Positions 1 through 11,239 are shown, counted from the first letter of the stretch. The stretch: DNA of 64,000 nt from Zantedeschia hybrid cultivar (GCA_030544215.1 JARZZO010000011.1:41321001-41385000), one strand, 5' to 3'. The notes: generated from the letters alone by a model not told the origin. Made by a program: numbers and translations.

Positions 1-159
1 TTGGGCCGAGGGCTGCTGAGCCGCTAATGGGCCGAAGGCTATTGGGCCGTTGACGGGCCGAGGACCACTGGGCTGCTTACTGGGCCGAGGGCTACTGCTG
101 TTGGACTGATCTCAGTGTTGGGCTTGTTTTAATGGGCCGAATCGGATTCTGCCTCATCA
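1..159 (-). repeat. Tat-1 3' LTR, partial
   Basis: This stretch matches 10659-10817 almost base for base and reads TGATGAGGCAG from position 159 on the minus strand. It holds many TGGGCC motifs. It stops at the window edge, so only the first 159 bp of the LTR are seen. Confidence 0.93.
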
Positions 160-175
160 CATAGCCCCCCACTCT
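160..175 (-). promoter_or_regulatory. Tat-1 polypurine tract
   Basis: On the minus strand the bases directly upstream of the 3' LTR read AGAGTGGGGGGCTATG. The same string precedes the 3' LTR of Tat-2 at 43178-43193. It is the expected primer for plus-strand DNA synthesis. Confidence 0.85.
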
Positions 176-849
176 TGTCTTCCTCAGTTTCATGAGATGG
201 CGAGTGTAAAGTCCGAACCCTCCTCGGAGGAGTAATACGACATGTGCTTTGTCTGAAACTTTTACTTTGCTTCGTCGTAAAAAGGGAACTGCCTTCGGTC
301 GGCCGAGGGCTGGTAACAATTAGCCTCGTCTTAGGCCGGGACCTCGTCATTGGTACCTTTGTTTCAGGCCGAGACTTAGCGACCGATGCCTTCGTCCTCA
401 GTTGCGAAGGGACGAGTCTTTTGAATGTGTCAGGACTCCTGAAAAAAGGACGGAAAAGACGTCGAGCTTTCCGTTCGAACGGTCGTGTCGTGAGAAAATA
501 CAGGACACGCGTCGTACATCTAACCGGCTTGCCGAAAGCACAAAAAAGATCCTGGCCGTTATCGGTGATCACGCGAATCGCGGGTCACTTCAGCTCTCTG
601 CCCAATATTTCACTTGGATCGCCGCCTCTTCTGCTTCTGGCACGCGGATCGGAACACATGGCGAGCATCCGGATGATCAGCCGAAGGGTTAGGCCGTGTC
701 CGGCTGTTGATTGCTTTCTCTCAATCTGGCAGCCCGCCCGTTATCATTGCCGAAGGACAGTACACGTGGCGCGCATCTGAGGGAAGCGGCGCCGAGGAGG
801 GGGAAGATCTCGGCCGTTGATTTCGGCGGGGAATGCCTTCAACCTTCCC

Positions 850-858
850 TATAAATAG
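850..858 (+). promoter_or_regulatory. TATA box of the antisense extra gene in Tat-1
   Basis: TATAAATAG lies about 265 bp upstream of the extra gene's ATG at 1122 and points in its direction, opposite to gag-pol. The same box is kept in Tat-2 (minus strand, 42502-42510). This suggests separate transcription of the antisense gene; no transcript evidence is available. Confidence 0.6.
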
Positions 859-2133
859 GAGCCCCTCTCCCCAGGGCACTGTTCCGCTTTCTCCTTCCCC
901 TGCGCTTGTACTTTCCTGCGAGCGTCTTCTCCAAGCATTCCTGCTTCTCTGGCGAAGAGCGAGCCATCGGGGGCGTTTGAGGACGCCCTGTCCGTCGTCG
1001 AGAAGCTCTTTGTTGCCTGGAGTTGTCGCCGGGGAGCTTTCTGTTGTCCGAGAGGCCGTTGGCAGTCGAGGAGACCTTGTTTGAGGGTAAGCCTCAATTC
1101 TCCTTCTCTGCTCCGTGATTCATGTCCAGTAGCTCTCTTTCGGCCGAGAGTAGCTCTTCGGCCGAAGGTTATTCTTCTTGCTCTTCATCCCGGCCTCCCG
1201 AGTCTTCCTTGTCATCTCCCCTTTCTTCTAATTCCCTTGCTTCTGTCATGGCGGATGAGGCCGAGATGTCTCGGGCTGAAGAGGCCGAGGAGGTTCTGGC
1301 TACAGCCCAGGCTTCTACTTCCGGCCGGCGCCGGGCCGAGACTGTTTCCAATGCGATCTGTATTCTTACTGATGATGGCGTCAAGACCATTGCTTCCTAT
1401 TATCAGCTTCCATCTTGGATGATTCCTTATCTGCCTGGGAAGGACACCAGGGCTAACTCCGTCCGACCGGGCTGCTTTTCTATCTATGAGCAGAGCTTCC
1501 GGGCGGGCTTTCGTCTTCCCCTTCCTTCCTTTATTATCAACCTTTTGAGTTTTTACGGATTGGCCCCGTCCCAATTCTTCTCGAATTCTTGGCGGACAGT
1601 CTATGCCTTTTTGGCCGTGAACGCTTACATTGACGCCCTCCCTGACGCCCTCCCTTCGGTAAACATCTTCCGCTTTCTCTTCAAGATACAACCGCAGGGG
1701 AAATCCGATTGGTACTGCTTCGTCCCTCGCTTCGGCCGGGGCATCTTCTCTGGGAAGCCTTCGTCCATTCACCATTGGAAGAAGAGCTTCCTCTTTGTTT
1801 CTCTTCCGGAGAAGGAGAAGAGCGTGTGGCCCTTCCCTACTGAATGGGCACCTCTGGTCGAAGGCCTCTCCGATCCGCCTTCCCTTAATCCCTATCAGCT
1901 CCATATCGTGCACCTCCTGGAAGCCGAGGTTCCGTGTGACATTGCGGAGCTCTTCGAGGAAGAGGAGGGGCTCGTACAGACGGGGGCTTGGCCTGATCCG
2001 ACGAAGTCTCCTCCTCGAGTCTTTCCTTACCTTCCTCCCGAGGATATTCCGGGGGAGGCTGAGGGAGCTGCTGAGGTTGAGTCTCCGGCCGAAGCTCTTC
2101 CGACCGAAGAGGGCGCTGAAGCTTCGGCCGAGG

Positions 2134-2199
2134 GTAAGTCGGTCTTCAGTCGAGGAAAGTTGCGTGTTATAAGTTGCTAACTCCTTTTTCTGTCCACAG
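2134..2199 (+). other. Intron 1 of the Tat-1 antisense gene
   Basis: The 66-bp intron has donor AGG|GTAAGT and acceptor TCCACAG|A. A branch-point-like TGCTAAC lies about 20 bp before the acceptor. Splicing joins the flanking frames. The Tat-2 counterpart is 41155-41226 on the minus strand, with donor GTGAGT. Confidence 0.6.
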
Positions 2200-2795
2200 A
2201 GATGTCTGGGCTTCGGGGACTGCTCGGTCGACTCGCCAAGCAGCCCGGCCAATCTCGACCGTCCTAGCCGCAAGCGGCGGGAGAAGGAGAAGCTGAAGGA
2301 GCTGCGGCCCCGAGCGCTCGGGCCGCAAGGCAGACAGCGGCTTCGGTCGAAGGCTGTGTTGCCGTCGCTGCTCTCGAAAGAGAGAAGCAGAAGGGAAAAT
2401 CGGTCGTCCGAGGGAGCGGCCGACCAGCGAAGCGGAGCCGGGCGGATGATCCTGGCGAGAAAGAATCCGCCCAGGCAGCCAAGAGGCCGGTGGCTGCCCG
2501 AGGGGCCCCTCTCTCGTCGCCTCCCGAACCGCCGAGGGGCGATTCCCCTCCGGCCACGGCGGCCGGCACAGAGGACCTCTCTTTCCCCTTCGGGGAGGCC
2601 AGGACGCACATGTCCCGTGAATACGGGCATGAGCCCTGGGTCTCGGATTTGGGGATCTTCGCAGACGAGAGCCTGGAGGACTCTCGGACATGCCTGCGCT
2701 TGATCCGCGGCTTGACCCTCCCGATAGCCGAGGACGAGATGAAAGAGCTGTCTTCGGAGGGCTTATCTATGCAGTGCGTCCGATATGCTGTCCAG

Positions 2796-2879
2796 GTAAA
2801 AAACTTCTTTATTTGTCTTGGTTTAGTATTTTCCTTAGCTCTTTTGCACTTGCTCAATTTTTCTTGCCTTCGGCCGTAG
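2796..2879 (+). other. Intron 2 of the Tat-1 antisense gene
   Basis: The 84-bp T-rich intron has donor CAG|GTAAAA and acceptor GCCGTAG|A. Its length is a multiple of three. Splicing is phase 0 and joins the YAVQ end of exon 2 to TAVMCGG of exon 3. Tat-2 has the matching 78-bp intron at 40481-40558, which stays open if retained. Confidence 0.62.
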
Positions 2880-3779
2880 ACCGCGGTCATGTGCGGGGGC
2901 CTCGTTCGCCGCCAAGTAACCATTCAGCAAAAACTCCGGGACATCAACCAGGCCTCGGATCAGTTGGCTTCGGGCAAAGTAGCTTCGGTGCAGCGTGATC
3001 TCGAGGCCAACGTTGATATGCTCCTGAGGGCTAATGCTCGGATGCGGGCCGAGCTGGGGGAGCAGAAGGAGGTGATCCGCACTACCTCCGAGGCCAAAAC
3101 GAGGGCCGAGTAGGAGAAGGAGAAAGTCGAGAAGGAACTGGAGACGGTCCGGACCGAAAACACAGTTCTTAAGGCCGAGATCCAGGACAAGGCCGAACAG
3201 CGGTACTCGGAGCGCCGTCGCCACGCCGAGGAGATCTCGACTCTGAAGGCAGATCTGGAGGCCAAGGCCGAAGAGGCTGCTCATACAGCTATGGCAAGCT
3301 ACAAGGCCGGCCCGGATTTCGCCGAGGAGATAATGGAGGTTCGACTCGAGGCGGCGTCGTCGTATTCAGTCTAGGGCTGGCTATTGCCCAAAAGGCATGC
3401 CCGGCCGTAGATCTGACCGGCATCGGCCTTCCGACGGACGAGGAAGGCGATGAGCTTCTGCCCTGGTGGAAAAAACTTAAGGCCGAAAGAGCTCCGGCTC
3501 CGGAGGAAGGCGATGCGGCCATTCCTGATGAGGTTGTTCCGGTCGAGGTTTCTCCTTCGGCATCTCCCGATCAGACTCCTATCGACGTAGGCGACGATGA
3601 TGCTGAAAGCTAGTACGGGGGCTCGTCCCGGTTTTTGTCTGCTTTTTGAAAGGCTGCGGCCAAGTGTATGGCCGATTTTGTACTTTGTTCATATATATAT
3701 GAAAAGTATTTTGCTTCTGTTTCACACTTCTGTGTTCTGAATGAATGACCGAGTCTGGCTCTTCTTAGGGTCGAGGCCC

Positions 3780-4312
3780 TGTTGCTTCCGATACGGATTA
3801 TAGGGACTTGGAGAATAATGCCGCTCCCAATACGGTTTGCATGGCCGAAACCACTCTCGGTACGGTTTACACGGACTTAGAAAACCATGCCACTCCCGAT
3901 AGGGTTTGAATGGCCGAAGCCACTCCTGGTACGGTTTACACGGACTTAGAGAATAATGCCGCTCCCGATACGGTTTGCATGGCCGAAGCCACTCCCGGTA
4001 CGGTTTACACGGACTTAGAGAATAATGCCGCTCCCGATACGGTTTGCATGGCCGAATCCACTCCCTGTACGGTTTACATGGACTTAGAGAATAATGCCGC
4101 TCCCGATACGGTTTGCATGGCTGAAGCCACTCCCGGTACGGTTTACACGGACTTAGAGAATAATGCCGCTCCCGATACGGTTTGCATGGCCGAAGCCACT
4201 CCTGGTACGGTTTACACGGACTTAGAAAATAATGCCGCTCCCGATACGGTTTGCATGGCTGAAGCCAGTCCTGGTACAGTTTACACAGACTTAGAGAATC
4301 ATGCCAGATATG
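3780..4312 (+). repeat. 69-bp minisatellite between converging Tat-1 genes (about 7-8 units)
   Basis: The unit contains GCATGGCCGAAGCCACTCCC followed by GGTACGGTTTACACGGACTT. Unit starts recur every 69 bp, for example near 3908, 3977, 4046, 4115, 4184 and 4253. The array sits between the 3' end of the antisense gene (3613) and that of integrase (4368). Peptides read through it, such as CKPYRE-type repeats, are only the repeat translated. Tat-2 has the same family expanded at 38260-39590. Confidence 0.93.
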
Positions 4313-4367
4313 ATATTTCAAAAGAAGAATTTTATTCATGCCTTCCGGCTAGACTCGGGGAAATAAC

Positions 4368-7300
4368 TTACATGAAGTAGCGCCGAAGGCGTTCCACATT
4401 CCAGGTACGAGGGAGAGGTTGGCCCGAAAGGGTTTCCAACCGATAAGCCCCTCGTCGGATTACTTCCCTTATGTGATAAGGTCCTTCCCAGTTGGGAGAA
4501 AGCTTTCCTGCAGCTTCGGTCGGCTTAGATGTATGAGCGTTCCTCAACACGAGGCTCCCGGCTTCAAAGCTTCGGGGCTTCACTCGAGTGTTATGGTATC
4601 TTGCCATGCGTTGTTGATAAGCCGCCAGCCGAATGCGAGCTTGATCCCTTGTCTCTTCTATAAGATCAAGGTGATCTCTTAGGGCTTCCTCATTGGCTTC
4701 CGGATTATGAGCGAGAACTCTCGGTGAGGGAAGGCTAACTTCGATAGGAATAACGGCTTTTACCCCATAAGCCATGCGGAACGGGGCTTTGCCGGTTGGG
4801 GTTCGGCTTGTAGTTCGATAAGCCCACAGAACGTTCGGTAGCTCCTCCACCCACCGGCCCTTGGCATTGCCAAGGCGAGTCTTCAATCCTTGTAGTAGAC
4901 TTCGGTTAGTGACCTCGGCTTGGCCATTTGTCCGAGGGTGTGCTACCGACGCGAACTTGTGGAGAATGCCGAAACTGGCGCAGTTGTCCTTGAACCGATG
5001 GCTGTTGAATTGCTTGCCGTTGTCTGAGATAATGGCCCGCGGGATGCCGTATCGGCAAATAATGGTCTTCCATATGAAGTTCCATGCGTTGCTACCGGTT
5101 ATGGATGCAAGGGGTTCGGCTTCTACCCATTTGGTAAAATAGTCTACCGCCACGATAAGGAACTTCCTCTGGCCGGTGGTGACGGGAAAGGGTCCCAGGA
5201 GGTCAATTCCCCACTCGGTGAAAGGCCAGGGGTCTGATAGAGGAGTTAGAAGGGTTGCTGACTGGTGGATGAGGGAGCTAAACCTCTGGCATTGATCGCA
5301 GTGGCGGACGAGGGCAATTACGTCCTCTCGGAGCGTCGGCCACCGGTATCCTTGCCTTAAAAGTTTGTGAGCTAGGGCCATTCCTCCTGCATGTGCTCCG
5401 CATACCCCTTCATGTACCTCCCGCAGCGCATAGTCAGCTTCGGCCGGGCCGAGGCATCGCAAGAGTGGTCGGCCGAAGGATCTTTTATATAATAGTCCGT
5501 CCAGAAGAAGGAAGTGAGAAGAGCGCTGCCGAATGTGTCTTGCTTCCTTTGGATCGGCCGGGACTTCTCCTTGAAGGAGGAAAGTGACTAGGGGAGTCAT
5601 CCAGGTCTCGGCTTCGGATTCAGTTACTTGCATGACCTCGGATTCTTCAAGGCTTGGCTCGGCCAGTTCTTCTACGAGAATCATTCGGCCTCCTCCCCCG
5701 TCTTGAGTCGACGCTAGCCGAGAAAGAGCATCGGCTCTAGCGTTTTCTGCCCGAGGGATTCGCACAATCTTGTAAGAATCGAACTAAGCGAGAATTTTGC
5801 GGGTTACCTGGAGATAAGATGCCATTATTGCATCCCGTGCCTCGTACTCCCCGGAAATGTGACTGGCGATAAGCTGGGAGTTGCTGAATGCCTTTATGTT
5901 CTGCACGTCGAGCTTTCTAGCGGCCCGAAGGCCGGAGATGAGGGCTTCGTATTCGGCGGCGTTGTTGGTAGCGGGGAAGGAGAAGCGCAGTGCATACTCC
6001 GTGATGACCCCTTCCGGAGACGCCAGGATCCATCCGGCGCCGCTACCCATAGAACATGCGGACCCATCGACATAGAGTCGCCATTCGTCCGTTGGTGGAG
6101 GAACCGAAGATCCTTCGGCATCGGGCGTAGTTATGACTTTCGGCTGAGTGGCCGAGGATGCTTCGGGAGTGAGCTCGGCGATGAAGTCGGCTAAAGCTTG
6201 AGCTTTTATTGCTGTCCGCGGCCCGTAAGAGATGTCGAACTATCCCAGTTCGATTGCCCATTTGGCTAGCCTACCGGATACCTCCGGCCGGGAGAGGACT
6301 TGCCTCAAAGGCTGGTCGGTGAAGACCTTTATTGAGTGGGCGACGAAGTAAGGCCGGAGCCTTCTTGCGGACGAGACGAGGGCTAAAGCCAATTTCTCAA
6401 GAGTAAGGTACCGAAGCTCTGCTCCTTGGAGGGCTCAGCTTATGTAGTAGACAAGCTTCTGAATACCGCCTTGCTCCCAGACGAAGACGACGCTGACAAC
6501 TGTTTCGGATACTGTGAGGTAGAGAAACAGCGGCTCTCCATGAACCGGTTTGGACATGATGGGAACGTTGGAGAGATAGACCTTCAGCTGCTCAAAGGCC
6601 GACTGGCACTCGTCAGTCCAGGAGAAGCTATTGGTCTTCTTCAGTAGTTTGAAGAAGGGAAAGCAATAATCTGTTGCCCTCGACATGAAGCGGCTTAAGG
6701 CGGCAATCCTTCCGTTCAGCTTTTGGACCTCTCGGATGTTAGCCGGAGGGCGCATTTGAATGATAGCCGAGACCTTCGCGGGATTACCTTCCACCCCTCA
6801 GCGAGTGACCATATAGCCGAGAAACTTTCCGGAGGCCACGCCGAAGGCGCACTTGGCTGGATTCAGCTTCATTTTGTATCTGCGCAGAGCAGAGAATGTC
6901 TCGGCCAAGTCAATCAGATGGTCTGCAGCGACGTGGCTTTTTACCAGCATGTCGTCGATGTAGACTTCCATGTTGCGGCCGAGCTGCAGAGCAAATATTC
7001 TGTTGACGAGGCGTTGATATGTTGCTCCGGCATTCTTCAGGCCGAAGGGCATCCGGGTATAGCAGTATAGACCGAGATCAGTCGTAAAGCTGGTCTTGCT
7101 TTCATCCTCTGGATGCATTCGGATCTGATGGTAGCCTGAGTAGGCGTCGAGGAAGCTTAGTAGCTCGTGGCCGGAGGTTGCGTCTACCACCTGATCTATC
7201 CGAGGCAGCGGGAAGCTATCCATCGGACAGGCTTTGTTGAGGTTGGTGAAGTCCACGCACATCCGCTACTTGCCATCTTTCTTGGGCACCAGCACCACAT

Positions 7301-8258
7301 TGGCAATCCAGTCTGGGTGGTGTACCTCTCGGAGATGCCCAGCGTCCAGCCCTTTTTGTACTTCGGCTTGGATGGCCGCCCTTCTTTCCTTATTGAAGGT
7401 GCGCTGCTTCTGCTTGACCGGGGGCTGGTCGGGATCGACATGCAGCCGATGCTCCGCTATCTCCGGGTCGACTCCGGACATGTCTGCAGGAGACCAGGTG
7501 AAGACGTCGAGGTTCTCTTTTAAGAACTCGGCAAGTCTTTCGGCCTCAATCTTCTCTAGGTCGGAGCCTATCATAAGAGTTCGGCCCTCTCCTCCCGGAA
7601 CCGGGATGGCGATAAGTTCTTCTCCCAGGGACGCCTCGGCCGAAGATTCAATTGACAGGGATTCGGCTGCAGCCTTCCCTTTAACCGAGATCATATAACA
7701 CTGCCGAGCTGCTTCTTGATTCCCCTTAGCTTCACCGATTCCATGACTGGTATGGAATTTCAGCTTTTGGTGGAAGGATGAGGGTACAACTCCGATTCCG
7801 CCGATTAACCTTCGGCCAAAGATGGCGTTGTAGGCTGAATCGACTTTAACAACGGCAAAATCCGTTTCGACGGTCAGTTGCCGAGGAGCCAAACCTATAG
7901 TTACTGGGAGCCGGACGATGCCTTCTACTCGGCAGGGTGAACCGTTAAAACTGAATAGAGGCCCCCAGTGAGGCTTCATATTAGCCTCATTCAAGCCCAT
8001 TTTTACAAAACAATCGTAAAATAATACATTTGGGGCACTTCCATTATCGAAAAAAATACGATGAACATCGTAGCTATTTATTACAACATTTACAACGAGG
8101 GCGTTGTCGTGAGGAATCTGAATATCGGTCAGATCCTCTTGGCCGAAGGTAATGTCTTCGTGACGAGACCGCTTCTGCTCGACATCGACCACTGCAACTG
8201 TTGTAGAGCCGAGCTGACGACGCCTCGATCCTTCTCCCGGTCCACCGGATATCATCAT
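4368..8258 (-). pseudogene. pol: Tat-1 pol: protease, RT, RNase H, second RNase H, integrase
   Basis: Read from 8258 downward. Protease has DNGSAPNVLF near residue 71. RT covers about 7400-6435, with VYIDD near 6960. A short RNase H region follows, then a second RNase H at 6050-5784 (ATNNAAEYEAL region), the archaeal-type copy typical of Tat. Integrase is at 5765-4368: a zinc-binding His/Cys region ending CDQCQ, then the D,D,E core (IDLLG, SDNGKQF, TNGQAEV) and a C-terminal region ending RRYFM. Stops occur at 7263 (TAG where Tat-2 has TGG), near 6795 (TGA for CGA), near 6432 and near 5781. The integrase core is complete here, unlike in Tat-2. Such polyproteins process themselves, copy the RNA into DNA and insert it. 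Confidence 0.9.
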
Positions 8259-8348
8259 AATTGACCCAACACTGGGTCGTTGGTGCGATGTTTCTACCGG
8301 GGCCGAGGTGGCCTTCTGCTGAGGAGCGGCATCTTTGCTCGGGAGTTG

Positions 8349-9893
8349 TCACGGCCTGGCCGCTTCAGGGATGTCCCAGTTTTGTTGCTGTTGAGGCTGC
8401 TCTCGCCGGTAGTGTGGCAATCGGCCCTCTTTGATGAGGCGATCAATTTCCTCCCGAAGGTGCCGGCATTCGTCAGTCGAATGGCCGATCTCCCGATGGT
8501 ATTCACAATATTTTCGGGGGTCCCTTCGGCGAAGATATGTCTTGATGCGCTCCGGCTGCCGGAGCATGCCTTTTACCTCCATAAGCATTTGGGAAGGGGG
8601 AGTGGGTAGCGGCAGGTACCGCGGCTGCGGATCCCGTCGCTTGTCTCGGTCCCACTCCCCCCTCCGATATCGCTTGCGAGAGGGTTCCTGGTCTTCAGGT
8701 CGAGGACGAACCGCTGGTGGGATAGATGCCTATGCTGCTTCGGCAGTACTCTTGCCCCTAGACATCATCAGGGCTTCTCGATTGATGTATTTGTGGGCCC
8801 GAGCTACGAGGTCCTGGAAGGTGGAGGGATTGCGCTTCCCAATAGAGCTGAGAAGCCCTTCGTCCCGGCACCCACTGATTACGGCCGAGACCGCAATCGA
8901 ACTGTCCAGGTTCGGGATTTGGGCAGCTTCGGCCGGGAATTTGGTAAAATATTCTTGGAGGGTCTCGGTCAGTCCTTGCCGAATGGCTAGCAGACTGGCC
9001 GAGGTTTTGCACTGCCGGGTGGCATCATAAAACTGGTCGATAAACAACTGCCCCAACTGGACTAAAGAGTAGATAGAATTGGGGGCCAATGTCTCGAACC
9101 AGGTTAAAGCTGTTTTTTCAAGAGTGAGGGGGAAGAGATGGCAGCGGACTGCCTCAGAGACCCTTCGGACAGAGAGGTAAGTGTTGAACCTCTGGAAGTG
9201 GCAGACCGGATCTGTCATTCCATCATAGAGAGGGCCTTTCGGCAGTTTAAAGTTGGGAGGTACCTCGGTGGCTAGAAGCTCTGGCGAGAACGGAGTTTGC
9301 TCCAGAATGGTGCTGGCGAGAGGCGCTCCGTACGGCCGAGATACCATCTGCTGCATCTCTTTCCTCATTGATGTCAGCCGCCGGTCCAGGTCCGGGGCAG
9401 TTGAAGTAGTAACCGAACGTCCTCCGGTCCCGGCTGGATGAAATTCAGATGAAGCATAACCTTGCTCCGTTATGATGTGGCCGGCGCGAGGGACTCGGGC
9501 AGGCGGTGCAGAGGGCTCGCTGCGGGCCGTGGCGGCCTTGTCAGGGAAGACCTGTGAGGGTGTTGGCCGAAACCTTGCCTCTTGGACAGGGCATAATGGA
9601 GGAGGCGGTACTTGTTGGGGGTGCTGGCCCAGCAACCCCATGCGCTGGGCGATGGCGGATACCATGTCTCGCAGGGGCGCTAAAGAAGTAACGGTGGCGG
9701 CCAATGTTCCCACCTGTTGTTGAAGTTCCTCCATCAGATTGTCTCCGGGAGTGAGGGACTTCGATATGACAGGAAGGGCAGCACCTTGCGGTGGAACAGA
9801 CGGGGCACCTTCGGAATGAAGCGGCGGTGCTGAAGTCGCCCATGTCTCTGCCTCGTCTTGTCCGGATCGTCTGGTAACTGGACGATGAGACAT
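8349..9893 (-). pseudogene. gag: Tat-1 gag with CX2HX4HX4C zinc knuckle
   Basis: The main ORF (9893-8730, 387 aa) begins at an ATG about 40 bp inside the 5' LTR boundary. It has a Gln/Pro-rich N-terminal part and then the plant retrotransposon gag core (PF03732-like), with ALTWFETL and QLFIDQFY blocks near residues 250-290. A stop at about 8730 separates it from the basic C-terminal part at 8588-8349, which holds CEYHREIGHSTDEC, a knuckle of form CX2HX4HX4C. Gag assembles the cytoplasmic particle and the knuckle should bind the RNA. Tat-2 has the same protein at 32884-34393. Confidence 0.88.
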
Positions 9894-9932
9894 GACTTCT
9901 TGTTAGCCTTTCCCACTGACGGCGCCTTTTTG

Positions 9933-10817
9933 TGATGTAGCCGAAGCTATCACGGTCGGATTCCGGGGCTGGAATCTGAAGATTGGACCCGAAGCTGGAT
10001 CGGATCGGTGAAGTGGACCGACGGGGATCCGGAACGAGGCGAGGGCGGAGACGGGGCCGAGGATCCGAGGCCGAGAGACATCCCGGGCGAGGGCTCGCCA
10101 GGAGCGAAGCCGAGACTCCCTCGGATGAAGCGGAGCAGCCGGCGCAGGGCGTAGCTGAGGCTCCTTCAGGCGAAGCGGACCAGCCTGGGGAAGGCGTCGA
10201 GACCGGAGGGAGAGGACCTGAAGTCGGCGGCCGAGACCGACTCGGAGAGGTCGGCGAAGATTCAAACCGAAGCCCCTGCAGAAGGAGGGAAAGAAGAAGA
10301 AAAACCAGTCAGTAGGAGTCCCGGGCTTCGGCCCTAAGGAACCCCCTCCGACGGCTAAGTTAGCTTCTGAAGATGATTCGATTCAGAAGTCAAAGAAGAG
10401 GAAGAAGTAGCTTTAATGCTTTTTGGACTGTAGTCCTTGGGGTCTCGAAGACATACCTTTGGTAATAAATAGCCGTGTATTTATAGCGGAGGATAGAGGT
10501 TGCTTAACGGTGGCAGCCGATATAGGACTATGTTTTGGGTTTACTGGTAAACCGCCATAGTGCCCAACCCTCCCACTGGAGTGGGCCGGATACGGCTACT
10601 GGGCCGAAGAGGGTTGGGCCGCTGATGGGCCAGATGCCGCTTAGTGGGCTGGAGCTTATTGGGCCGAGGGCTGCTGAGCCGCTAATGGGCCGAAGGCTAT
10701 TGGGCCGCTGACGGGCCGAGGACCACTGGGCTGCTTACTGGGCCCAGGGCTGCTGCTGTTGGACTGATCTCAGTGTTAGGCTTGTTTTAATGGGCCGAAT
10801 CGGATTCTGCCTCATCA
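9933..10817 (-). repeat. Tat-1 5' LTR
   Basis: This 885-bp LTR starts TGATGAGG at 10817 on the minus strand and ends CTACATCA at 9933. The minus-strand TATAAATA is at 10478-10485, and TGGGCC motifs crowd the stretch upstream of it. It is about 240 bp shorter than the Tat-2 LTRs because it lacks the 27-bp tandem repeat. The bases just inside read GGCGCCGTCAGTGGGAA, a probable primer-binding site whose tRNA I could not assign. Confidence 0.92.
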
Positions 10818-11239
10818 CCTACAATTCCTAGATATGGAAGAAGCTATCATAATTCCTAAGTTGTTATGTACATGACTTGGAGAACGAGTCAGACTTGTCC
10901 CGGAAGGGACAAGGATGGGTCCTTGAGACAAAGACCCAGTGATGGAGTTGCCCCAACTCGTGGGCTCCTTAATTGTGGCCTCACACCCTCCGGTATGGGC
11001 ATCGCACTCTTTTTTTGTGGTCATAGACTTCAAGTGTGAAACCTTTAGGGGAATGTGCAACAACCGATGCTGGGAGTATAAGAAAGGATGGCGGGTGGAA
11101 TAAAAAAGGAATGAACGCGGCAGGTGCCGGTTCATCCTTAGCCAAAAATAACCCTACCTGTGGGATGTTCGGTTCATGAAATAGTAACCTTGTGCCAAAG
11201 TGTTCTTCATCTTCTTCTCGAGCTTCCTTGCTTTCTTCT
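10818..11239. other. Unassigned spacer between Tat-1 and Copia-A
   Basis: No domain is recognised. On the minus strand from 11239, a frame rich in Glu/Lys/Arg leads into a short hydrophobic stretch. This could be the continuation of G-patch fragment X, whose other broken end is at 20624. That would mean Copia-A inserted into X, but the flanking 5-mers (CTTCT and CTACC) do not match. The spacer may equally be debris of another element. Confidence 0.4.

Larger units (their letters stand above)
1122..3613 (+). pseudogene. Tat antisense extra gene (aORF), three exons, PF04195-like plus coiled coil
   Basis: The gene runs antisense to gag-pol. Predicted exons are 1122-2133, 2200-2795 and 2880-3613; both junctions have GT-AG ends and keep frame. 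Exon 1 starts with a Ser-rich stretch, followed by a region resembling the plant 'putative gypsy type transposon' family (Pfam PF04195), with aromatic-rich blocks near residues 85-260. Exon 2 is basic and Ala/Glu-rich and ends in a conserved block around SREYGHEPW. Exon 3 is a Glu/Lys/Arg-rich coiled coil. Such extra ORFs are known in Tat elements but their function is not. Breaks: an in-frame TAG at 2265-2267, a TAG near 3111 where Tat-2 has CAG, and a frameshift near 3365. The ATG was chosen because Tat-2 keeps it (42236). The family name is from memory of the pattern and is not searched. Confidence 0.72.
1..10817 (-). mobile_element. Tat-1: Ty3/gypsy Tat-lineage LTR retrotransposon, left end outside window
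   Basis: The element lies on the minus strand. Its 5' LTR is at 9933-10817 and the start of its 3' LTR at 1-159; the rest of that LTR is beyond the left edge. Both LTRs begin TGATGAGG on the minus strand. The internal order is gag, zinc knuckle, protease, RT, RNase H, second RNase H and integrase on the minus strand, then a 69-bp minisatellite, then an extra gene on the opposite strand. The second RNase H and the extra gene are known marks of the Tat lineage. Several in-frame stops mean it is not autonomous. The target duplication cannot be checked because the left flank is missing. Confidence 0.93.

Noticed and set aside
1212..2630. 472-aa minus-strand ORF
   Set aside because: Arg/Ser-rich shadow of the antisense Tat gene on the plus strand; no domain, and Tat-2 does not preserve it.
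3722..4339. Long ORFs with CKPYRE or CMAEATPGTVYTDLEN repeats, also at 38013-39611
   Set aside because: They are translations of the 69-bp minisatellite on either strand, open because 69 is a multiple of three.
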